From assembly GCA_964528425.1 (NCBI GenBank), contig CAZGTD010000006.1, positions 1 to 64,000 on the forward strand: a DNA stretch of 64,000 nucleotides, in the 5' to 3' direction. Source of the stretch: UBA3263 sp964528425 (GTDB lineage: Bacteria; Bacteroidota; Bacteroidia; Bacteroidales; Muribaculaceae). Position 1 is the stretch's first letter, and each line of letters begins with the position of its first letter. A program made the translations under genes and the position numbers. Shown here piece by piece: positions 25,619 to 32,900 of the stretch. The notes under the pieces were generated by a model. The model had not been told where the DNA came from. It searched no databases and was given only the letters and a program-made list of their open reading frames with translations.

Positions 25619-25718
25619 TATACCCTTTTGGGTGCAAAGATAATAAAAATACTCTAATCTACACCATAAAGGGTATAAAATATTCATAATAATCAGAAAA
25701 TATACCCTTTGGGGTATA
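25619..25718 (-). promoter_or_regulatory. hipBST promoter with three operator-like palindromes
   Basis: The -7 element TATCTTTG is at 25642-25635. Three sites share the half-site TATACCC/GGGTATA with a 4-bp spacer: TATACCC-TTTT-GGGTGCA at 25619-25636, TACACCA-TAAA-GGGTATA at 25660-25677, and the perfect TATACCC-TTTG-GGGTATA at 25701-25718. The first covers the start site and touches the -7 box, and the second covers the -33 region, as expected for autorepression by HipB. Confidence 0.8.
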
Positions 25719-25816
25719 ACGGGCGGGCATGGAAATAGAATGAACGATCGCGTGGCGACCTCCTGTGCTGCCGTTATTTTGTCGGGAGGATTTTATGCAA
25801 ATTTTCAGTGGCACTG

Positions 25817-25848
25817 CAAAATTACATAAAAATGTTCTAACAAGCAAA
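25817..25848 (-). promoter_or_regulatory. Second, distal promoter upstream of hipBST
   Basis: On the minus strand TTTG (25848-25845), 20 bp and TAATTTTG (25824-25817) match the consensus well. A transcript would run through the operators into hipB. A 23-codon open frame (25730-25659) lies on the way, but nothing shows that it is translated. Confidence 0.6.
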
Positions 25849-25888
25849 TTTTCGGGGGAATCTACGGTCGGGAGGTGGAATGGGGGCG

Positions 25889-25896
25889 TAACTTTG
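25889..25896 (+). promoter_or_regulatory. -7 element of the 634-residue protein gene
   Basis: TAACTTTG lies 9 nt before the ATG at 25906. No -33 TTTG is apparent. Confidence 0.55.
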
Positions 25897-25905
25897 CGGT
25901 AAAAA

Positions 25906-27810
25906 ATGGTTATGGAGAGATTTGTGTTACCGAAGTGCGGGGAGTTTAGCCGCGAAGATAATTATTGCGAGAATCTGCGCCCGGCGGCGGTTGCCGGCTC
26001 AGTGGGGCTGGTGCCGGTGGGGCGTCCGCGGGCGGTTATGAGTGCGGGGGCCCATGTTTGTGTGCTCCCCGACGGGCGGATAGTCAGCGTTGGCCGCGAC
26101 CACCGCACAGTGAGCGTCAATGGCGCCGACGTCGGGCTGCTCGGCGCGGATTTTCGTGCGGCGATGGCTGATGGCGACCGAATTGCCATATTTACCGATG
26201 CAGGTGTGCAATGGGTGGCGGCGGGACAGCTCCAGGCCGATGAGGCGGAGGCGATTGATGTCGGGCTGAGTGTGGCGCCGGCAGTTGTGGAACTGTCGGC
26301 CGCTCTCGACCTTCCATCGAAACTAAAGGGGAGTTACGCGCGGCTGAGCGGGCCGTTGCAGGATGTTGATTGTCAAACGTTTTCGGCAGCGTTCGCTAAG
26401 GCTATGAAATCGCTGTCGGCCCAGGCCGCGCTGCGGGGAATGTTGACGCAACCGGCCCTGATTGGCTGGCGTATGCTCGATGTCGATGGGCGCGTGGTTG
26501 CCCAAGGGGAGCCGCGCCGGTTCGGGTCACTTCAAGGGTGCGAAACTGTTGCCTTTACGGCCACAAAAGATGGATCGACTTTTACGCTGACGGGCTATGG
26601 AGCCATGAAGGCAGATGCGTGGAGCGTGAGGCTCCGGGTTGGGCGTTCGGCCTCGGAATTCTGGCGCCGGCGGGCGCGGGTGCTTGAGGTGATTGCCTAT
26701 CGCAATGGCGCGGCGGTTGCGGGCGTTACCGGGCATTTTGCCGAAAAATCAGGCTCGGAGTCCACTCTTTCGGTAGCGCCGGTTATTGTTGATGCCACGC
26801 CGGCCGATGGGGTGGTTGCCGCGCGGTTCGACCTGCCGCTCGAAGGACTCGACACAACGGTGTTTTTAACCGACCTCGGGTCGCTCAATATACCTGAGCC
26901 GACGGAGGACGCAGAGTTTATTCCAACCGAGGTTTGCTATGGCGGCACGTTGCGGCTTTATGCGCTCAGCGGCGAGCCGGGCGTCGTTGGCGTTGCCCGC
27001 GCATCTGATCCGCTGACCTTGCGGATTAAGGGTAGAATATGCGAAGGCAGCATTTTGCGGATATGTGCGCCTGCCGGTAGTGGCGGAGGCTGGAACTACG
27101 GCCGCCATCATTTTCTGGCGTTCACAACTGCGGGTATCTATGCCGTTAGCGTTGACACTGCGCTTAAATCGCTTTCGGCCATTCAGATTTCGGCCGAGAG
27201 CGTAGTCCGGGCCGATGCGGTGGCCGGCGGGGTGAATGCGGTTTTTTGTGTAACTGCCGGCGGAAAGTTGCTGAAGCTAACCGGTTCGCGTGTGAGTCGG
27301 ATTGATTTGCCTCACAATGCGGTTGCCGTCGGTTGGTCGGCTCAATATTCTGAACTTTGGGTTGCCGACAGCGCAGGCTCTGTGTTGACCCTCACAACCG
27401 GTGGCGGAGCCTATGCCCGCAAGGGGGTGACCGTCGGCGGATTTGTGGAGCCCGGATTTGCCATATCGTCGTCGGGCGAGTTGCTGACCCTTAATGATGA
27501 GGAGCCCGAGACCATGAGCGTGTGCTGGCTTCGTCGCTGCCCGGAAGCGGCAACATCCGTTAATCGTCGCGACGAGCTGCTGATCGACTCGGCGCAGGCC
27601 ACCGATTTAAGGATTATCGTTTCGGGCGATGGCGGCGGAGGGCGGCGCCGGTTTGTGGAACTTAAAATCAACGGCGAGGTCAACGCGCCGCTGAAGCTCA
27701 ATTACAGAGCTCCGCACCGGGCCTATAAAACGCTGGAAATCAATGGGCGGCTGGCTGCCGGGAGTCGGCTGGTAGGTTTGAGGCCGCAGAGCCGAATGCG
27801 AAAGTGCTGA
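25906..27810 (+). CDS. Unrecognised 634-residue protein, possible beta-propeller
   Basis: I do not recognise this protein. It has no signal peptide or membrane segment. It opens with YCENLRPAAVAGSVGLVPVGRPRAVM and HVCVLPDGRIVSVGRD. Later come repeated phrases such as HHFLAFTTAGIYAVSVD, VNAVFCVTAGGKLLKL and SELWVADSAGSVLTL, spaced like blades of a beta-propeller, and an Ig-like middle (about 160-330). It could be a phage-like or envelope-related structural protein, but no evidence decides. Starts at 25906 or 25912 (MERFVLPK) are both possible. Its 3' end overlaps the convergent LptF/LptG gene by 71 bp, an unusually long overlap. Confidence 0.65.
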   Translation: MVMERFVLPKCGEFSREDNYCENLRPAAVAGSVGLVPVGRPRAVMSAGAHVCVLPDGRIVSVGRDHRTVSVNGADVGLLGADFRAAMADGDRIAIFTDAGVQWVAAGQLQADEAEAIDVGLSVAPAVVELSAALDLPSKLKGSYARLSGPLQDVDCQTFSAAFAKAMKSLSAQAALRGMLTQPALIGWRMLDVDGRVVAQGEPRRFGSLQGCETVAFTATKDGSTFTLTGYGAMKADAWSVRLRVGRSASEFWRRRARVLEVIAYRNGAAVAGVTGHFAEKSGSESTLSVAPVIVDATPADGVVAARFDLPLEGLDTTVFLTDLGSLNIPEPTEDAEFIPTEVCYGGTLRLYALSGEPGVVGVARASDPLTLRIKGRICEGSILRICAPAGSGGGWNYGRHHFLAFTTAGIYAVSVDTALKSLSAIQISAESVVRADAVAGGVNAVFCVTAGGKLLKLTGSRVSRIDLPHNAVAVGWSAQYSELWVADSAGSVLTLTTGGGAYARKGVTVGGFVEPGFAISSSGELLTLNDEEPETMSVCWLRRCPEAATSVNRRDELLIDSAQATDLRIIVSGDGGGGRRRFVELKINGEVNAPLKLNYRAPHRAYKTLEINGRLAAGSRLVGLRPQSRMRKC

Positions 27811-29662
27811 GCCGAGAAACCTTGCTGAGCAGGCGTTGCTGGAACGGCAGCGACAGCAGCCAGAGCAACGCACCGGCCGGGGCAAACCATGCGAAAAGCT
27901 TTCTTATGCGCGGCGATGTGGCAAACGGGTGGAATATGGCCAGGTTCTCTAAAATCGGCAGTCCGTTGAGGGCCGAGATTTCGCTTTGCGAGCGCGAGTT
28001 CGACGCATAGGCCACTGCCGCTTCCACTTCGGCGTTGAGCGCTGAAATCGCCTCGGGTGCGATTCCGCCGCGCCAGTAGCGCCGGTAGCCGAGCGGACGC
28101 GGATAGTCGCCGAGAAAAGCGCGGGCGTCGGCGGCTACGGTGTTGAACATCGCCGCAGCCTCGGCCGGCTCGTAGTCTTCAATAACCACTTCCTTGACCG
28201 ACAGTGCGCGGCGGTTATTGCCGAGCAATATTCTGATCAGGCGCATATAACTGTCGGCGTTGAACACCGCCGAATCCTTTACCGCCTTGTAGGTAACGAA
28301 GATGCCCAGCGGCAGCAGCACGGCTGAACTCAGCCAGATGCCTTGCCAGACCGGAATCTGGCCGTCGCGTGCAAGTCGATAGCCGGAATTGTCGATAATG
28401 TAGTAGAAAATAAACAGAAAAACCGAAATTACCAGCGGAGTGCCTATTCCGCCCTTACGGATAATCGCACCGAGCGGGGCGCCGATAAAAAAGAATATCA
28501 GGCAGGCCAGCGACAGGGTGAAGCGCCGGTAGAGCTCGATTTTGTGGCGGCGCAAGGTTTCCTGCTCGTCGCCGAGAAACATTGCCTGGCTCAGGCGTTC
28601 CATGCGCCGGCGGTCAATGGCGTTGCGGGCGTCCTGGGCAATCTGGCGGCGCAGGTCGAGGGTAAGCTGCGAGCGCTCGGCATCGGGATTGACCGGTTCG
28701 GGGGCTATGGCACCGGCGGTACGCTCCCGGTGCGGAATGGCCGCCGGCGTTATGCCGACAATCGGTTCGTTGACCATCTGGTTGCCTATGGAAGTGCCGA
28801 TTGAGTCGAGCCGGCGCCCCATCGAGTCGATGCTCGCGCGCAGGCGTGCAACGTTTTTGCCGGCATAGGTCTGGCTCATTTCGTTTTCGTCGATCATCTC
28901 CAGATTCACGTCGAAAGCAACCGAAATGTGTTTGTTGGCAAACTCCTCGCGGCGATAAAGGCGGTTGCGCTCGCTTGCGCCTCCGCCCTGGCCCTCGCGC
29001 AGGTTCTCGAACAGTTCGCCGTGGTGCAGGTCAAGATACATGTGGGTCTTGTCGGGCGCTGTAGATAGCGTGGCGCTGTCGGCGCGTATAACCCTCGAAC
29101 GCTCGAAACCCTGGCGGAAGTCATAGATCATCACCGAGCGGAGCATACCGCTCTCGCGGTCTTTTTCGGCAACGTAGATGTTCAGGTTCGGCAGCTGGTA
29201 GTTAAACTCGCCCTCCACAATGTCGAGCTCCGGGGTTTTCTGGCGCACGGATTTCAGCAGGGTCCACATTTTGGTCTGCGCCAGCGGCAAAACATTGTTC
29301 TGGAAGAAAAAAGCCCCGATGCTGACGAAAACCATCAATATAATCAAGGGCCGCATTACCCGGAACAGCGAAATTCCGCCGGCCTTCATGGCCGTAAGCT
29401 CCAGGCTTTCGCCGATATTGCCGAAGGTCATCAGCGACGCCAGCAACACCGCCAGCGGCAGTGCCATCGGCACCATCGACAGCGCCGCGTAGAAAAACAG
29501 TTCGGAGAGCACCCCGATGCCTACGCCTTTGCCAACCAGATCCTGAAGGTGGAGCCATAGAAACTGCATCAACACGATAAACGTGCAGATCAGAAAGGTC
29601 ATTGCAAACAGCGGCAAGAATTGCCGCAGCATAAACCAGTCGAGCTTCTTGAGTCCAAACAT
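27740..29662 (-). CDS. LptF/LptG-family permease (YjgP/YjgQ)
   Basis: This inner-membrane permease of the lipopolysaccharide export ABC machine works with LptB and LptC. The 640-residue protein has N-terminal helices (LDWFMLRQFLPLFAMTFLICTFIVLMQFLWLH; MTFGNIGESLELTAMKAGGISLFRVM is the coupling-helix region), a periplasmic beta-jellyroll (about 130-340), and C-terminal helices (FTLSLACLIFFFIGAPLGAIIRKGGIG, VSVFLFIFYYIIDNSGYRLA). It is larger than enterobacterial LptF (about 370) because of the jellyroll extensions and a C-terminal tail of about 150 residues with two more helices, as usual in Bacteroidetes. TAACTTTG sits 4 nt before the ATG, so the message should be leaderless. The 3' end overlaps the convergent 634-residue gene. 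Confidence 0.92.
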   Translation of the reverse strand: MFGLKKLDWFMLRQFLPLFAMTFLICTFIVLMQFLWLHLQDLVGKGVGIGVLSELFFYAALSMVPMALPLAVLLASLMTFGNIGESLELTAMKAGGISLFRVMRPLIILMVFVSIGAFFFQNNVLPLAQTKMWTLLKSVRQKTPELDIVEGEFNYQLPNLNIYVAEKDRESGMLRSVMIYDFRQGFERSRVIRADSATLSTAPDKTHMYLDLHHGELFENLREGQGGGASERNRLYRREEFANKHISVAFDVNLEMIDENEMSQTYAGKNVARLRASIDSMGRRLDSIGTSIGNQMVNEPIVGITPAAIPHRERTAGAIAPEPVNPDAERSQLTLDLRRQIAQDARNAIDRRRMERLSQAMFLGDEQETLRRHKIELYRRFTLSLACLIFFFIGAPLGAIIRKGGIGTPLVISVFLFIFYYIIDNSGYRLARDGQIPVWQGIWLSSAVLLPLGIFVTYKAVKDSAVFNADSYMRLIRILLGNNRRALSVKEVVIEDYEPAEAAAMFNTVAADARAFLGDYPRPLGYRRYWRGGIAPEAISALNAEVEAAVAYASNSRSQSEISALNGLPILENLAIFHPFATSPRIRKLFAWFAPAGALLWLLSLPFQQRLLSKVSRLSTFAFGSAASNLPADSRQPAAH

Positions 29663-29666
29663 GTCC

Positions 29667-29674
29667 GCAAAGTT
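29667..29674 (-). promoter_or_regulatory. -7 element of the LptF/LptG gene, leaderless
   Basis: TAACTTTG at 29674-29667 on the minus strand is separated by only 4 nt from the ATG at 29662. Confidence 0.65.
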
Positions 29675-29716
29675 ACGAAAATAATTTTGAATGTTGAATC
29701 CGTAAGGAAGTGAGAA

Positions 29717-29831
29717 TTGGGAATTGAGAATTGAGAAGTGAGAATTGGGAAGTGAGGTGTGAACTTGCGGGGGCGACGGCGGCTCGCCGTCGCGGCGCTG
29801 TAGCGGTATTGTGTGGGCGAGCCGCCCACAC
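29717..29831. repeat. Composite repeat: GAATTG tract plus GC-rich palindromes
   Basis: Iterated GAGAATTG words (29717-29750) lead into a 41-bp segment (29742-29782) that matches 36514-36554 at 40 of 41 positions. The palindrome CGACGGCG-GCT-CGCCGTCG (29774-29792) and a second one, GTGTGGGC-GAGCC-GCCCACAC (29811-29831), follow. The two palindromes share GGCGGCTCGCC on opposite strands. Confidence 0.85.
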
Positions 29832-29894
29832 CCCCGGTTGCCCGCACACGCTCCCGCGCGTGACGGCCAAATTCAAAATTCAACATTCAAAATT

Positions 29895-29924
29895 AAAAAA
29901 TCCCGCCGGAGCGGGATTTTTTTT
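29895..29924 (-). terminator. Terminator of the BspA-like gene
   Basis: ATCCCGC-CGGA-GCGGGAT is flanked by A and T runs, so it can work on either strand. It lies 16 bp beyond the stop at 29941. Confidence 0.9.
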
Positions 29925-29940
29925 CGGGTGTGTGTTTTTT

Positions 29941-32900
29941 TTAGATTGCGATTTTAGCTGTTTTGTCAGTGGTCTTGATAATGTAGATGCCGTGGGGCAG
30001 CCCTTCGATGGTGTTGCCTACCATGATGCCGCGCAGGTCGTAGACCTGCATGTTGCCGTCAACGCTCAGCTCGTCGATGCTCACCGTGCCGTTGATGTTG
30101 AGCAACACTTCGTTATGGTCGGTCATGCTCGAGTGGATATACGACTCGTTGCGGCCTATGGCGCGGCAGTTGGCGGCGAATGCCGGGCGCCGGGTGTCGG
30201 GCAGCACGCAGAACGCGTGGGCGCTTTCGGGCGCGTCGGCGGCAAACAGGTTGCCGCGCAGGTGGTTGTCGCTGCTTAGGGTGGTTAGTTCCTCGGTAGC
30301 GTCTTTCAGAATGCTGAGGGTAACCTCCGGCGAAGTCGATTTGATAATCACCGGTGTGCCGGCGGCAACGTAGTCATGGTCAACCTCGCTCAGGTCGAGC
30401 TTATTGCCGTTGATCTGACCGGTGTAGACCTCGGCGTCGGTGCCGAATGCAAACGGCATGGTTATGTTGCCGAAGTAGCTGCCGTTGCTATACGCAAGGT
30501 CGTTCAGCGTAATCGAGGAGACTTCTTCGAGATACCACCATGAGTAGGCCGTTCCGGTAGCCCAGGTGGTTACGTGGGCGTTGTCGATGTTGGGAACGCT
30601 CAGCGCGCGCGAGCCGCCAACAAATGTGCCTCCGTTGGGCATTTCCTGGTCGAATGCTATTTCATTGCCGTTGCGAACTATATAAAAGAGGCCGGGTTCG
30701 GTGTCCGACGTGCCGTTTTGAATCTCTTGCGTGTGGTGAGCCTCGGCTATGTACGTGCCCTGGGCTGCCAGGGTAACTTTGTCGCCTACGGTTTCGATTC
30801 TAAACAGCTGCTGGGGGTTGCTTTCGTCGAGGTCGGCGGCAATGAGCATCTTGTCGTCGTCTATGGTCAGATACTTGCCGGCGTGGTGCTTGTTGTGGAT
30901 GCGGTAAAGGGTGAGCGGAGTGCCGGGCTCTATGGGTTCGGGCGCTTCAGCAATAACCGCTACGGTGCATGAGGCAGTTACTTTGCCGTCGGCGCTTGTG
31001 GCGGTAACGGTGGCGGAGCCCTCGGCAATGGCCGTCAGCAGGCCCGAGTTGCTGATGCTGACAATCTGCGGGTTGGCGCTGCTCCAATGGATGCGCTTGT
31101 CGGTGGCATCGGCGGGGAGCACTTCGGCCTCAAGTTGGAATGTTGCGCCGGTTTCGAGAGTCAATTTTGTTTTGCTCAAATTGATTTCCGCAACCGGAAT
31201 TATTTCCGCGATTTCATTGTTGATATAGCTCGGGGTGAATATTTCGTCGAGGTCGTTCATATCTTTGGCCGAAAGGTTGACGAAACGCCACCAGCAGCCC
31301 GGAGCGTCTTCATAGGCCGCAATGCATTTGCGCGGAACGTAGAGGTTAACGCCGTCATATTTCGTAAACGCATCGTCGTCGGCCTCCGGCGCGGCGGTGG
31401 TTTCGGAATAGATGGTTTCCAGGGCTTCGCAGCCGCTGAAGGCAGCGCTGCCGAGCGAGGGGGTGTTCAGCGCGATGCGCTGGAGGTTCGAGCAGTTGGC
31501 AAAAGCTCCCGCGCCGACCGGAGCACCGTCTTTAACGCGCACCTGCTCCAGGAACGAGGCCCCGGCGAATGCGTATGTGCCCACCGGCTTGGCGCCTTCA
31601 ATAACCACGCTTGAAGCGAGTTCCGAGTCGTCGCCTATGTAGAGTTTGGCCGATGTGTTGCAGAGCGGGTTGGCCTCGGCGGTTTCAAAGTTTATGCGGG
31701 CCCAGGCGTTGGCGTTGCCGGTCTTAACCTTAGCCAGACTCGAGCAGCCGCTGAAGGCATTCGAGCCCACTGCTTCCACATAATCGCCCATTGTAACCAT
31801 AGTCAGGCCGCTGCAGTTAGCGAAAGCAGATTCGCCGATCGACGTCACGGAGTTAGGAATGGTTATCCTATTCAATCCGCTGCAGCCGTAGAAAGCATAG
31901 CCGCCTATAGAAGTTACATAGTCGCTGATTGTTATATATTTGAGGTAGGTATTGCTGTGGAACGGAGGTATTGAATAGCTCAGATTTCGTCCGAGATACA
32001 ACGTTTCGACCGGACAATTATCAAAAGGCGAAGCTGCACTAACCCGAATATCAGTTACAGAGGCACAATCAGCCCCACTACTGGTAGAGCCATCTTTAGT
32101 GTATGAAAGGTTAAGAGTCACATCTTCTGCGGCAGAGAATACCTTACTATAGCTACCCGACTTTTTCCCACTTTCGGTTAGAACAGTCTCGCCATTAATT
32201 TTAACAATGAGTTTGTCGTAACCGGATTCGCTATCAACAGCGTAGTTAAAAGTCAACTCATCACCGGCAACGACCGAGAAGTTATATTCTTTTTGTGAGG
32301 TCGAACTATTCGAATGGTTGGTTGAAGTCCAGTCGGGGAGTGTTGTGGAATGGCGTATGGATACTTCCCCGGGTGCACCACATTCTAAGATTGTTGTTCC
32401 ATCCTCGATGGTTATGCCTGCAAGTGATATGCAATCGCCGAAAGCAGACCCGCCTACCGAGGTTACGGAACTGGGGATGGTGAGTGAAGTCAGGCCGCTG
32501 CAATTGCGGAAAGCACAGTCGCCGATTGAGGTTACGGAACTGGGGATTGTGAGAGAAGTCAGGCCACTGCAGCCGCCGAAAGAATAGCCGCCGATGGATG
32601 TAACTGAGTTGGGGATGCTGATTGAAGTTAGGCTGCTGCAGCCTTTGAAAGCAGATTCTCCGATTTCGGTCACGGAGTTGGGGATAGTGAGAGAAGTCAG
32701 GCCGCTACAACCGTTGAAAGCCGAGCTGCCGATGGTGGTGACTGAGTTGGGGATAGTGAGTGAGGTCAGTCGGCTGCAGCCGTTGAAAGTAGATTCGCCG
32801 ATTTCGGCCAAGGAGTTGGGGATTGAGAGCGAAGTCAGGCCGCTGCAGCCGGAGAAAGCCGAGTTGCTAATAGAGGTCACGGAGTTGGGGATTGAGAGCG

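Noticed and set aside
25659..25730. 23-codon leader peptide before hipB
   Set aside because: The frame overlaps the operators and shows no initiation signal; kept only as a remark.
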